A DNA stretch of 64,000 nucleotides. Origin: Ochotona curzoniae. Its lineage: Eukaryota; Chordata; Mammalia; Lagomorpha; Ochotonidae. The stretch is from assembly GCF_017591425.1 (NCBI RefSeq), contig NW_024465369.1:26400001-26464000 (forward strand), read 5' to 3'. The number at the start of each line of letters is the position of its first letter. Within the stretch, counting starts at the first letter, position 1. This document shows positions 47,725 through 60,619 of this stretch, in pieces. The notes below the pieces were generated by a model, which worked only from the letters and a program-made list of their open reading frames with translations, was not told the origin of the DNA and did not search any database. A program made the translations under genes and the position numbers.

Positions 47725-48052
47725 CATTTATTTATTTATTTAAAAGATAGATATACAGAGAGAGACAGACACACAGACAGAAGTATCTTCATCTGCTGGC
47801 TCACTCCCCAAGTGGCCGCAAAGGCCAGTGCTGAGCTAGTGTGAAGCCAAGAGCCAGGGACTTCTTTTTGCTCTCCCACATGGTTGCAAGCTGCCAAGGC
47901 CCTGGCTCATCATCTACTGTTTTCCTAGGCCACAAGCAAGAGCTGGTTGGGAAATGGAACTGCTGAGGTAGGGATACAAACCGGTGCCCAAATGGTAGCT
48001 TAGCATGTACGTGGAGAGGATTTAGCCACTAGGCAATTACGCTGGGGCCCAG
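47725..48052 (-). repeat. CSINE, full length
   Basis: Antisense: ATTTATTTATTTATTT, AAAAGATAGATATACAGAG, CATCTGCTGGCTCACTCCCC, 'GTGAAGCCAAGAGCCAGGGA', CAAGAGCTGGTTGGGAAATG, GATACAAACCGGTGCCC, and the head complement TTACGCTGGGGCCC. It lies tail-to-tail with the young plus-strand copy. Confidence 0.9.
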
Positions 48053-48799
48053 AACTTTTATTTTCAAATACATAAAGATTATAGACATTATTAAGATCTA
48101 ACTAGCACCATGTAAGAAATTTCTGTTTATGAACCTAGTAGTGCACAAATGTCTTCTCAAACTGGTGCAAAGTGTCAATGAGAGTGTAAGAAGAATCTCA
48201 GAATGACAGTATTTCAGAGGTCTGATTTTTGACTAGGGGAGAATCTTGGCCAATGAATAACAGTGAACATTTGCAGCAAGACGGAAAACACGTTGTCCAT
48301 GAAATATAATGAATTCCTATTTCTATTTGTCCCTCCCACCACTGACTTCAGTTCATATCTAAAACTGCCATAGAGGCTGCATCAGTGAATTTCAGACAGG
48401 GTCTTGCGCAATAATTAGGATGTTGCATAATTATTTGAATTTGGAGCAATATACACTGGAATTCTCAAAAGTGTTTCCTTTAACTGTCATTTTTATAGGC
48501 AAGAGCCTCATGTTTGACTTTAATTTTGGGTGAGTCTTGCCATCAGTTGGATTAAGAGACTGTGTGTTACTGATGAAGACCCTGACCTGTTACTAAGGAT
48601 TCCACTCACCGTCAGCAGTGTGAGTGTTGAACTTTAGATAACTAATTCTTTAGGGCAGCTGAAACGCCCATCCACCTGCAGTATTGGTAATATTAATTGG
48701 AGTGTGACCCAGTTTTGTACTTCATTTCTAAGTACAGAAAGATTAGCATGAAATGGATTAAAATGGCTTTGTAAAGAAGGAGAAGGCAAAGGCAAGGAA

Positions 48800-49010
48800 A
48801 TAAACATTCATTACATACTAGGCTTTATTTCTAGTTGTGTTCCAAGGCCCTCACATTTATTCATTCTACTTTAGAAACATTGGAAAAACCCAAGGTTCAT
48901 ATCTTACTAATTTATAAAGGAAGATAGTTATGGTTAAGAACAGGATAAATTGCACATGGCATTCCAGCCTGGATGAGGTGCTGGACTATAACCTGAAATA
49001 TAGGCTTACC
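48800..49010 (-). repeat. MIR relic
   Basis: 'ATTACATACTAGGCTTTATT', CAAGGCCCTCACATTTATTC, AATTTATAAAGGAAGATAG, GATGAGGTGCTGGACTATAA follow the whole antisense MIR order (TACTATGTGCCAGGC, TTACATTTATTAACTCATT, TTTTACAGATGAGGAAAC, GGGATTTGAACC). Confidence 0.55.
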
Positions 49011-49071
49011 AATCTCTATTACCTTAAGACTTCACGTTCAAACATAATGTGTCAAAAGTATGAGTGTTTGG

Positions 49072-49357
49072 TGGACCTCTGACATAGCAGTAAAGGCATC
49101 ATCTGGGATATCTGTATTCATATGTGAGTGCCTAGAGCCAAATCCCAGCTGTGCTTTGGATCATTGTCGATTAAGTCACATCATGGGAGGCACAGGATGA
49201 CGGCTCAGGTCTGTCAGTCACTGTCACCATGTGAGAGACCTGGATTGAGTTCTGGGCTGCTGCCTTTTACCTGGCTCAACCCAGCTAGCAAAGACATCTG
49301 GAGGAGTAAATAAACCAGCAAATGCATCTCTCTCTCCACCTTTTAACTAAAAGAAAT
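49072..49357 (+). repeat. CSINE, diverged
   Basis: Head GGTGGACCTCTGACATAGCA; body 'GGAGGCACAGGATGACGGCT', ACCATGTGAGAGACCTGG, CTTTTACCTGGCTCAACCC, TAAACCAGCAAATGCATC; tail CTCTCTCTCCACCTTTTAAC. Confidence 0.75.
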
Positions 49358-51736
49358 AATATTAAATGTTGCAACATATGTTTCTGTGTGAATACATAAG
49401 TGCATATCCCAGTGACTTTTTGTTGTGCAATAAGAAATCACTTCTAAGCTGGGTCACTCAGAATTTTCTGCCATGATTTTTCCAGTTGAACTACTCAACA
49501 TTTGACAAATCACATGACTTCACAAATACCTCCCAGACATTCATTTAACAAGGCTTGTTTATGTTACACACCTGTCTTTTCCAGCTGCTAGACATAACAT
49601 ATGAAAATCTCTTAACCTTATAAGGATCTTATAGTCTAACAATGGAGAAAAGACCACAAGTAAATAGTGATGCAGTAATGGCTATTACAGAAAAAAGATG
49701 GAAACAACCATACAGCTGTGTTCACCAGAGATTTGGAAATAGAATAAATTCAGTTTGTAAACATCTGGTAAACAACACCCTTTCCACATTCCTAACTTCC
49801 ACCATCAAACTGTACTGGTGACTCTTGTCACTAATCATGTCCTCTTCACTGCAAAACAATGAGATTTTTATAATTCACGATTAATAAATCAATTTTGATC
49901 TGTTAGCTTGGGAAATCAAGTTATATTTCAGAATCTTGACTCTGATACCATCTCTCCCCACATATATTGATTTCTTAGAGACAAATATGTGTCTCAAGCT
50001 CTAATGATTATAATATCTATCGTAATGAAACATACACTATACTGTACACAGAGAGGGAGGGAGAGAGGGACAGAGGAAGAGAGAGAGAAAGGAAGAGCGA
50101 GCGAGCGAGAGAGATTTATAGCTGCAGTTAAGTCCTTCTCTAAGCACTCCAGGCAGAAACATTTTAGGTCCTGTAATATTTTGGAGGCACTTACAGTATA
50201 AGTGACCTAAAAGAGTGAGTATTCCATTGCTCCTTCAACACTTTACATAACAACTCTTTTAACCGCATCAAATTCAAACAAGGTTAAGAAGACTATTTGG
50301 AAACAAACGGATCATATTAGGAACAAGTCGATTTTTTTTGCACATAATCAAATACATAACAAGTGTTACCAAACAAATACGGTTATCTCTTAAAGACTAC
50401 TCCTGTGCAAAAACAAGTAAATCTTTAAGATAATCAATTAATTTGTATAAATTTCTCTGTTGCTGACTCTTAGAAGTATGAAGATAATTTTGAAATTGCA
50501 CAAATTTTTCCTTAGTGTTGATCAATGAGCATGACAAACTGTTGGTTGCATATCAAATGTGTTGAATAGTAAGACATTTTTAGGGAACCACTGTATGTGC
50601 TACGTTATCCTAATCAGAATTTGAAAAAAAATGAAGGTATTTCATAGAAGTGTAAAACTTAACACATGAGATCGTGCTCATTCTGGAATGATCTAGCAGC
50701 TTACACATAGCTTATCAAGTGAGAACTCCCGGAAGGGTTCATCAAGACAAATTTCTGTTATGTGCCATGCCTAGGAAGATTAGATTCGCCTTGCCTCTCC
50801 AAGCAGAAAAAAACCAGGACGCAAGATAAGGTAAGAATGCTTGAAATTTCTAACTGAAGCTGAGGAGACAGACACTAAACTGCCAAATGATTAAAACTGC
50901 CTGTAACAGGCATTATTTTCCTCTGTTTCATCAATAAGGAAGCAGGTGTCTCTGTACTATGTCATAGGGTGGGAATGCTTTCTGGAGTTAGATTGTCAAG
51001 AGCTACTTTTAAAAATAGCAATACTCTTATCATAGTAAAACTTGCCTGCTGAGTCAAAAGGAAAGTTGGCTTCATCTACCTTTAGAACCTAGCAAGAATT
51101 TACAATGTAAAGTTGGGCATGATTGCAGGTGTTGGCTACCACAGATATATTTTTTAAACATCCACTCTTTATTGATCTGAAGGTACATGGATATGAAGAT
51201 GTGTTGTATAAATGGAAAACAGAAAGACATACATCTTTAGAGATCTAACAGAGTAAAAGCAAACAGTAAGAACCCTCTATTTTTCTTTTGTCCACCCAGA
51301 GAATCTGACTTCACTGATTGCCACTCCAGGAGGGGAAAAAAAAAAAAACCCGCAAACCCCTGCCAATGCATATCATCCTTTATCATTATGAAGTAGCAAA
51401 TTCCAAATACAGAAATAACATTTCCAATAAAGATACTGAGACTAATGCTAATTTCATGTAAAATCCACCTTTTCCATAATCCCCTATCAATTTCCATTCA
51501 ATTCCATTGGAAGGTACCACAGAACTTTAAGAAGCTTCTTTACATTGTTCAAACTTGTTACCAAGCATGACATAATAGATTGCCTCATGTTAAATGTGTA
51601 GGATGAAAACTTAAACATATTTCAGTGGAAAATGTTGGCAAAAATGCATAAAATGAATTGTAAGATGCGTATCCTCACATAATGCTGGGGTAGGTCAAAG
51701 ATCAGGGTGTCAGAGAGCTATGTGCTTCTGTATGAC
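49358..51736. other. FIGN intron, no gene recognised
   Basis: Single-copy AT-rich sequence apart from the purine tract at 50049-50114. Short open frames lack any recognisable domain. Confidence 0.5.
50049..50114. repeat. Purine-rich GA/GAGC tract
   Basis: About 65 bp of almost pure purine on the plus strand, mainly GAGAGGGA units with GAGCGAGCGAGC near 50094-50107. Confidence 0.85.
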
Positions 51737-51740
51737 TGTG

Positions 51741-51800
<60 letters not shown>

Positions 51801-51813
51801 TGCGCATGTGTGC
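51737..51813. repeat. (TG)n microsatellite with TGCG end
   Basis: TG repeat, one TTTG interruption near 51755, then GCGCGTGCGCATGTGTGC. The alternating purine-pyrimidine tract favours Z-DNA. Confidence 0.95.
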
Positions 51814-51925
51814 ACGGGGGCACAGTTCCAAAGTTGCCTGAGTGAAGACAAAAATTCAAGAGCATCAGCCTTTCAGCTCCTTTCCACTCTAGCTTTCAGT
51901 TCGCATTTCCTACAGGTGCAAACGT

Positions 51926-52118
51926 AGGGGGGCAGCAAGAATGGCTCAGGTGATTAGGTCCCTTTCTATAGGTACTGGCAACCTGGATTGCCTTCTCAGC
52001 CCCTGACTTCAACTCCAGCAAGAAGCCACTGCAGATAGTTAGGGAATGAGCCCATGGATGGGAGTTCTTTCTATTTCTGTCTCTTCCTATATAGCAAGTT
52101 AATTTAAAAGAGAACAAC
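51926..52118 (+). repeat. CSINE, internally shortened
   Basis: GGGGGCAGCAAGAATGGCTC head-like start, then body CCTGACTTCAACTCCAGC, GGGAATGAGCCCATGGATGG, TCTATTTCTGTCTCTTCC. A large part of the middle is missing. Confidence 0.65.
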
Positions 52119-53729
52119 AACAAAGCATTCAAGAATTCTACAGCAGTCACATAAGATGAAAAGCCTCATGTAATTAAATAAGTTTGCACATATCCAGTAA
52201 CAAGTTCTTTCACAAGGGTACTGAGGATAATACAGAGGGCCTCATTAATTTTAGTAGGTAGTACCTAGTAGCCTAGAACACTAGGAAGATTTATTTATAT
52301 TTCAATGATTACACAAACATGTAGTGGATGGCACACTGCAGTTTCTGCTCTTTGAATTATGAGAATTATAAGTATACTACATATGGTATTTTTGTGATTT
52401 TGGAAGGTCAAGAATGAAGTGCAAATTAAGATAGCGATTACTTTGCCAGGTTTAATATAAACACAAAAGCTGAGAGTAATGCAACAACTAATTTTTTTTT
52501 GTACCAACTCTATTTTCCTAGCCCATGGGTTCTCAGAAGGGAACAGAAGTTAGAAGCTAAGAAAATAAAAAAGAAGAAAATGCATAAGGATTAGTTTTTA
52601 AATGACAAATACTGGCACTCTTTTTCTTGGGAAGAAAATTGTCATCTTGGCAATAAATAGTTGTTCCTGGGGAGTACTTGAGCATTGATGGGTGGCTTCT
52701 GAGCACCCCATTAGCCCATTTTGGAATGTCCAATGCTACACAGGAGGACTGACTGCCAGGACCTCAGATGTGGAAATCCAAAGGGTCATAGTTCAGTCAC
52801 ACTTCTGCTACTTGTGCTATGAGTACTCTGGAACTCCCATCAAACAACTCCCAGCACCCAACAGATAGTTTCATGGCCAGAAAGGAGTCAAAACTATTTT
52901 GTCACCAATACCCACGAAGAGGTCCTCTCTTGGACCAACTTTGTAAAAGCAGATTAATGAAAAAAATGATTTGCCATTTGCATCTTACTCTATTAAAAAA
53001 AAGTGGCTGTATTTCATCTCTGTAGGCTTCTGGGAGTGGGGAAGGCATAGCTACTTTTATAGGGCTATATTATTCCAAAGTTTCATGATAATATTCAGTG
53101 CAGCATAATGTAATTTAGGCATAAAAGAATTAATGCACCTGGTAAGATTTGCTTCCCTCTATCCTCACTGACAGTGTCTGCTCTAATAGGCAGAGAAATA
53201 TGTTGAATTGTGACAGCACACATTTCCATGAGAGGAATCACTATTGCGGAGAAATATTTATGGAAGTGTTGACAACACATCAATTAGTAATGTCTGCAAG
53301 ATACAGAGAGAATATTCTCTTAGCTAAAAGTTGAGAAAGAGCCAAAACAAGCCAAGACTTAAGTATATTCAGACTCCTGAATTGCAACATGGCAACATTT
53401 TGTATCTGGTGAACTAGTCAGTCCTTACACCTAGATACCAGTTCCAAGAATGAAAATGGAACAAGCAATAAAACAATGCACATAGTTTGGCACTCTTAGC
53501 TAACCAAGCAAAGTGAGGAGGTGTACACATATGCCTTTGTATATGTGAGAGATGTTTAACTTTGGAAAATACCCAAAGTTATTGATAAAGCAGTTGTCCC
53601 TAGTTAGGAACTGGGGGTGGGGGTGGCAAAGATTGTAACATTTACACTGCATACTTGTTCAGCTTTTTTGCTTTCTTCTGTCTTTTCTTTTTTCTCTCTC
53701 TATTTTTCTTCCTTTCTCTCCTTTTTAAA

Positions 53730-54038
53730 ATTTGATGTTAAAATCTATCAGACAGTCAGATTTACAGAGTAGAGACAAGGTTTTTCCATCCACTGGTCCA
53801 CTCCCCACGTGGCAGCAATGGCCAGAGCTGAGCCACTCCAAAGCCAGGAGCCAGGAGCTTCTTCCAGGTCTCCCATGTGAGTGCAGGGTCCAAAGGTTTT
53901 AGACCATTCTCTTCTGCTTCCCAAACTATAAGCAGGGAGCTGGAAGGCAAGTGGAGCAGACGGGATACAAACCGGCACCCATATGGGATCCCAGCACACT
54001 CATGGTGCGTTTAGCCACTAGGTTACCATGCTCGGTCC
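53730..54038 (-). repeat. CSINE, full length
   Basis: Antisense: TTTACAGAGTAGAGACAAGG, ATCCACTGGTCCACTCCCCA, 'GCCAGGAGCCAGGAGCTTCT', AAGCAGGGAGCTGGAAGGC, GATACAAACCGGCACCC (B-box complement), CCATATGGGATCCCAGC and a head ending GCTCGGTCC. Rather well preserved. Confidence 0.9.
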
Positions 54039-54069
54039 TCTCTCTTAAAAAAAAAAAAGTTAATAAGTA

Positions 54070-54180
54070 AGTATGACTGACTGGACCACAGTATGACATT
54101 GATTAGTTTCTATACTTGGGCTATGTCCATCTATAGTCTCATCTATAAAATGGGTGTAATTCTATGCATATTGGTGTTTG
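54070..54180 (+). repeat. MIR core relic
   Basis: 'TAGTTTCTATACTTGGGCTA', then GTCTCATCTATAAAATGGG and TGTAATTC, resembles the MIR core CTCAGTTTCCTCATCTGTAAAATGGG. Short and old. Confidence 0.5.
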
Positions 54181-56906
54181 TGTATAGCAGATTTCAGACT
54201 GGTGTAGACAGGAATGACTACATGGAAGAAACAAGGGCGTCTTATTAAGTAGACTTTAATTCTGGTAAGACTTTATAGGTAGCAAGTTTCTGACTTGTTT
54301 TATGTAAATAAAGGCAGCAAAATTGAAGATCTTTCTTTTACAGTCACTTTAGCAGCTGGACTCCAAATCGGCTTCCTTTACCATCTTGTTCTTCAGTTAT
54401 ACAGATATAAAACTCTTCTCTTTCTATAGGCCTATATTTCTGGAAGACATTGTCAAAAATGTATGTTGCCTATTAAATTCCAGTATATAATTTTTATGGT
54501 CCATTTAAATTATATTGACAACATCTCAGCCATTACCACACTGCCAGCTCGTTTATCAATCATTACTGTTTGTTCCAAAACAATCTGGATTTCTACTAGT
54601 TTTATGAATATAGGCAGATGGCAGTAAACCATTATTCCTTTTCTTGTTTTTCTATACTTGCATAGACTCTGAGCCTACCGGTAGGTCAGAGTTGACATAG
54701 GTTTGCAAAAGATGCAAAAGGCAACAGGTTTCCATTGAATGAGTTCATTGCTTTGCACTCAGTTCAGCAGTCCAAATATGCGGGCTCTAAGATTTCATCA
54801 CACTGTTGCAATAGTCACTTGATGTTTACATGAAGGCAACTTAAAAATAAATTGAAAACAACTCCCCAGTCTAAGCTGAGTGCTTCCTGTTTGGGAACTG
54901 TTTCCCCAATGGGCTCGCAAAATGAACTGTAGTTTTGTATAGTAATTGAGGAGATAATTGATTATTTGCCAAGAGTGTGTTGGTGAGTTGCCACTTATTA
55001 TTTTTTCAATCTACTCCAGAGACACACTTTCAATTTCACAGTCTTTTGCACATTGTGGACAGTGGTGCTCAATTTCTTAAAGGAAAGTGCACATTCTCTT
55101 TCTATTGTAGTATGACTGGTGACTCTCCAAAGAGTAGCTGTTAAAGAATTGCACACCCAGGTAGTAAATGCCTTTGCTTGTGTTTGCACGCTCACTTCAC
55201 CTGTACCCTTGTGGCTTAAGTGCCGGGGAGGCAACAGAGGAAGAGCCATCATTCATGTAAGAAAAGACATCTTTATGCCTCACCATTTTAGAGGTTCCGT
55301 CTGAGGGATGGTAAACATTCCGAAACTATCTTTGTTTAATTGTTTATGGATTGTGTCGCTTTATTTTACTGTTAAAAAGCCTTTCTAGCAGAGTTGAGGG
55401 AAAATTTGTCAGGAAACAGTTGTTTTCCTCCTACAGACTAACAATCCTGCAGGCAATGGAGCAAATTAACCAATATAAATGTTTCCTTCAAAACACAGAA
55501 ACCTTTTATCTATTTAGGAACAGATCATACAATATAACATGCTGAACTATTTCTATTAAGCCCAAAGATGACAAAAAATTGAAAAGAATAAATCCATTAT
55601 AAAGAATTCATATCTGCTGCTTTGTGAGCAACCCATAATACACCGTATTGTGCAAACTATAGGAGATGATGACCTAACAATACAGAATGTAGAGAGGGCT
55701 TTTGACAACAAAAAAGCATGAGAGAGAGTATCATTTAATGGTGAGTGAAAAAAAAATGATCCTGAATTCTTTTCCTCCTTTATTTGTTGTATCACTTTGT
55801 AAAACCCCGCTATATGCCTGCTCTCTTCATCAGAAAAATGAGACCTATGGTTTTATTTTTATAAAGTGCTTTAGGACATAGGAGAACCCAGAATGCATTA
55901 TATGATGAAAGCCACCATGGTGCATGCCACGTGACAGTGGCAGAAAAGGATCTAGGGACAAAAAGCAAACATGAATCAGCAACGAACACTCATTTTGTTT
56001 GTTTAAAACCCCAGGATGTGCAAATATATGACAGAAATGAATTTGACCTTCTTTTATAGTCACCCATCACTCTTATGTGGTTCTGGTTTTGAAAAACCGA
56101 GTTCAATAGAAAGAAAAGGAGCACAGAACGGAGTAAGGGACAGGAATGAGAGGGTCTTCTCAAGCAAATTCCAAGTCAATAGAATGTCACCAAGAGCTAC
56201 ACAAACTTGGGTCAAATATCCTGAGGACCAGCAATAAGAGGAACTCCAGAGTTTCCTTTTCCCTCTGGCTCAGGCATATACTATTTCCTAAAGAGCTACA
56301 TTTTGAGAGGACAAATCAACAAAGGAGTTTTCTCCTATAGTTGTCCAAAGTTCTAGGGGTTTTCAGGATTTTACATGAGTCAGAAGTGAGGATAACAAAC
56401 ATCTGAGGTAACAGATATGTCAGGTAGCATACTAGCAACCAAGAGATCTGTATTATAATGTTCATTCCAACATTCACTTACTGCATTTACTTCAACAAAC
56501 CAAGTTGTTTGGAACTCTTTTGTCAAGTGACTCTGAGCTGGGAGAGGTAGAAGATTAGCTTAAGTGATTTCTTTCCAGGAGTTACAATTTTATTATTCTT
56601 TCAATGCAGTGCTTAAGACCTGAATATAAGAGCCATTAAGAAGGGTTAAAAAATCTCAAGGTAACTTTTCTGTTGAAATAAAAAACCAACTTTTTATCAA
56701 GGTGATAAAAATAAGGACACAAATACTCATAAATGTATGGCAATCATAACTAGTGAAAAAACAATGACTACTTCCTGTTGCTGTTTTGACATACATCAGG
56801 TATGTTTTATAAATTCTCTGACTTGAAAAGTGAAAAATTAAACTCATTGTTTTAGGGATGGGAATTCTCCCTAGCCATTAAATCTTTGGATAGGAAGTCT
56901 GTCTCA
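54181..56906. other. FIGN intron, no gene recognised
   Basis: AT-rich, single copy. Several 60-85 codon frames on both strands overlap one another, with no shared codon bias or known domain. Nothing further is called. Confidence 0.5.
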
Positions 56907-57185
56907 GAGTGGAGGGGCTGGCTTTACTAATGCAGATCCAGCTCCTGTTCCAGTTCCTTGCAACTGCTCACCCTGGGAAGAAGCAGATGACAGCCCAAGT
57001 AATTGGGTTCCTGCTACACTGGTGGGGGATGTGGACTGAGATCCCAATTCTCAATGTCTGCGTGGTTTGCAGCCCTGCTTATTTGAGCAGTAAACTAGCG
57101 GTTGTGAGATCCTCTTTCTCCCTCTTGCTGTGCGCCCCCTCTTGCAAATACAAAGCAACTACAAAACTGCCCTTAAATAAGCTAT
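56907..57185 (+). repeat. CSINE, diverged
   Basis: Head GAGGGGCTGGCTTTACTAAT; body 'CTGGGAAGAAGCAGATGACA', CAAGTAATTGGGTTCCTGCT, GGTTTGCAGCCCTGCTTATT; tail CTCTTTCTCCCTCTTGCTGT. It belongs to the older C-repeat subfamily. Confidence 0.75.
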
Positions 57186-60100
57186 TTAAAAACTGTACAA
57201 AATCAGTCTCAAGCACAATCAATATAAACTGAACTTAGTACATACTACTCTCATCAAAATTTACTTTCTTTACCATGTCCTCTGTATTTGCTCCAGCATC
57301 CAAAGAAACGCCCAGCATAAGTACTTTTCATTCACCTTCATGCTGAAATAACTGTGCATTTGCACAGATTCGCTAATGAAGCGATGTCACCTCTGACTTA
57401 CATTCACAGTTCATGTATTTTCCTTATTCCAAACACATTCAAGCCTTCATGTCGCTTCCCCTGATTCTTCCAACTGGTAACCCAACTTTTGTCAATCCCA
57501 TCTCTATACTAACACTGCAAAAATAAAAATATCGATTTTCCCTCATGAGGTAGCCTTCACTCATATCTGAGTATGTACTATCCTTTCATATTTTAATAAA
57601 TGCTGCTATTCTGGTAATCTCTAAAAGAATGTAGATCTTTCACTTGGGTAAAAGCTGTCAGCATCTGTTGAAGTCTTAGCTTACTAGAGAGAAAGGCCAA
57701 GCCCCTTCTGCTCATGGCCTTCCTTTCCACGGTGATGGCTTCCATTCTTCAGAATCTTTTGCAAGAATAAATGTCCAAGAGATATTCCTCAGATAGTACA
57801 GATCATTGTGTCTTGGCATATGTTAGTATGCTCAGTCTTGAAATTCCTTTTCAGTTCCAACTGCTTATTTGAATAACTGCATCTATCCTATGAAATATAG
57901 GCAAAGTATTCCTTCACTGGGAGTTCTCCATGGCTTCTGTACTTTGGCTAGCCATCCATGTTTGCATTTATCACACTATGCCATGTTTTATTTGCATGCA
58001 TCCCTCTTACACTAACTGTAAAACCATTTAACCATCTTGGCATTCCTGACACAATTCTTGAAATATGGCAGTTCCTCAATATAACACTCATGAGTATGAA
58101 TGCATTAAGAAACAAACTGTCATTCTTTTAAAAACTACTTCACTTAATGTCAGGCAAAATGCAAGTAGAGATTTTAAAAAGAAATCAAAACAAAACCCTC
58201 CACAAATAATAATAATAATAAAAAAATAGGGATAACTGTATTCAGAGAATCAAGTAGGAATGATGCAATGGAGAGTGACTAGCTACCTGAATTGACTCGT
58301 ATCTTCAGAAAAGAGCTGTTTCACATACTCTGCTCGGGGATGTTTCACATACTTTGCCCTGATGAATGAGCAGTAGAATAAACTGAGCCAAACAACAGAA
58401 GCAAGCCTAACTCAGAGTATTTTAATTTGGGCAACCAATTAAATATCAGTGTTTTATTCTTTAATGGCAAAGACTAGAAAAGGAGAAAGTTTAGAGGGAC
58501 AACATTAAGACTTACCCATTTGACCTCTTCAGTTTATAGATTTTACTGTACAAGTAGAGGGTCAATAATCATTTAAATAGAGGAGTCTGGTGGTTTAGAG
58601 GCACCATGGAAAAAAAAAGAGAGACTAGAAAACCATCAGCACCTAATTAAATGGTCTTTAAAGGCATTACTAAGGCTGAATGAAAGCACCTGGAGAGAGG
58701 GTAGAGTTTGTAAAGCAAAGACCAAGCCCTGGGAGACACTCTGGCATGCAGAGCTCAAATGGAAGAACCAATAAAAGACATGGGAAAGACTAAGCTACCA
58801 GGCTAGGAAAAAAATCAAGACATCCAGGTGATGAAAAATATCAAGAGAAGTAAGTATATGAATAAGGAACCAGTGGTCAATCTTCCCAAACTTTGCAGAA
58901 AGCTCAAGTAAGATGACACGTTAGTCTTTTCATGCAATACTGTTAAGCTGGATGAACACTTTTTTGAGTTAGGAGTAAATTCGAATTGAATCCCAGTGCT
59001 TCAAAAGAAATCCTGAAAATACTACATGGTTGCAAAAAAGTGCAAGTTTCTCTTCTACCTCTGGTTAGAGCAAAACTTGAAAGAAAAAATAAATAAGAAT
59101 TAGAAGAGATTTAGGGTAAATTTCAGGAAAAATTAAATAACGGTTTAGGCAAATACCACAACAAAACAGAATATACTTATATGTCATTACTTCCAAATAC
59201 ATATATGTATATGTTTTAAGAAAACACAATTATCTTATTATGATTACTAATTGATTGTTCTTTGAATTAGCTATAATTTTAAACTGAAAAACTAGTTGGT
59301 GAATTAGCATTCAGAACATAGGGTATATTTCATATAAAACCATATACCTAGTAACAACTAAGCATAACATTCAATGTTTAGAAGCAGAGACTCAAGGATT
59401 CATCTCTATTTTTATATTTAAACATGAATTTCACTCTACAAATATTATTATCTGGATGAACCTCTTAATTATTGCTATATATTCATATATTATAAAACTT
59501 ATTACAAAATTTATAGATTGAGAGTAAAAGTAAATGGCAGACCCTATAATCAAACAAACTGTCAGTCATTGCGAATCTAAATAAAACTCTTTTCTTTCAC
59601 AAATGCTACATCCCAAGTTGTTACTGTGGCTTTCTTCCAAAGACATGACAGAGATTTCGCAAGTCATGATCTGCTATGCAAACTGACAAAGAAACTAAAC
59701 ATTGCAATTCTTGTCCTTTACTCTCCTCATGATAAAAATGTTCTTTATTTCCTTCTAGTTGCTCAGGACTTTGAATGCAAATTCACTTAAATTCCCGATG
59801 ACAACAAAGTAGTGTGCAAAGAAGTGCTGATGGCCACTGCTACAAGAGCAAAAATATTCAAATATTCTGTTCAATAATGGAATGCGTAGCACAATGCGTA
59901 TAGAAAAAGAAGTGCTAAACACAAAAGTGAGCTTTAGAAAAACTAATGTGGCCTGCTTTGGTGCTCCACGACAATTTTATAAAGGTATTAAAATAAATGT
60001 GATGTTACTTGAAATTTAGCTCCTCCAAGAATTATGTCCACTGCTAAAGTGACAGTGTTAATGCAACAACACACAACATTCCTGGCAACTTTGTCTCAGA

Positions 60101-60415
60101 GTAACAAAAAAGAAGTTTTAAATATGAGTGTTTTTCAGAAGCAACATCACACAAATCCTTTACCACATCAACACAAGTACCTTAGTAGAATATTAATTAA
60201 CCAACTGGAATTACTTTTAATTAAGATGAATACTAACTAATGACATCTAATAAATAACTCATAGTGATATTTGAATGTAGGTTTCTGAGTCCAGATTTTT
60301 TCATTTTTATTTAAATTAATTCACTCAAATTTTAAAATATTTTACATGCCATATTTTCTAATTTTATTTAACTAATTGATAAATCTTTGGAAGTATAATC
60401 TTAAGACGTATCAAT
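57186..60415. other. FIGN intron, CSINE-free
   Basis: AT-rich sequence with AATAAT-type simple repeats at 58205-58222, one 24-bp imperfect tandem duplication (58318-58365), and no gene. AT content is highest around 59050-59560. Confidence 0.5.
58318..58365. repeat. 24-bp imperfect tandem duplication
   Basis: Two adjacent units both begin GTTTCACATACT and continue with CTGCTCGGGGAT and TTGCCCTGATGA respectively. Confidence 0.75.
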
Positions 60416-60419
60416 AATA

Positions 60420-60615
60420 CATTTGCAAATACTTGAAAAAGTTCATGGAAAATGGAATCAAAAGAATCTTATTTTAGTGCAGAGGATTTATGTTAGCTTT
60501 TCTACAATATATATTTTCTACTATCTGTAAATCCACATGTATGGATTTCAAAAATACTTTGCACCAAAATTTTGACTTCATTTTTTACAACCTTCTGAAG
60601 TCCTCTTGCATATAT
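60420..60615. mobile_element. Mariner-like MITE with terminal inverted repeats
   Basis: The left end GCAAATACTTGAAAAAGTTC then ATGGAAAATGG pairs imperfectly with the complement of the right end, GCAAGAGGACTTCAGAAGG then TTGTAAAAAATG. The inner segment contains 'TTATTTTAGTGCAGAGG' and 'CTTTGCACCAAAATTTTGAC', which also mirror each other. The wording recalls the Tc1/mariner-derived mammalian repeats with AAAGTTCATGGAAAA ends. It is non-autonomous, with no transposase frame. Confidence 0.6.
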
Positions 60616-60619
60616 CTTC

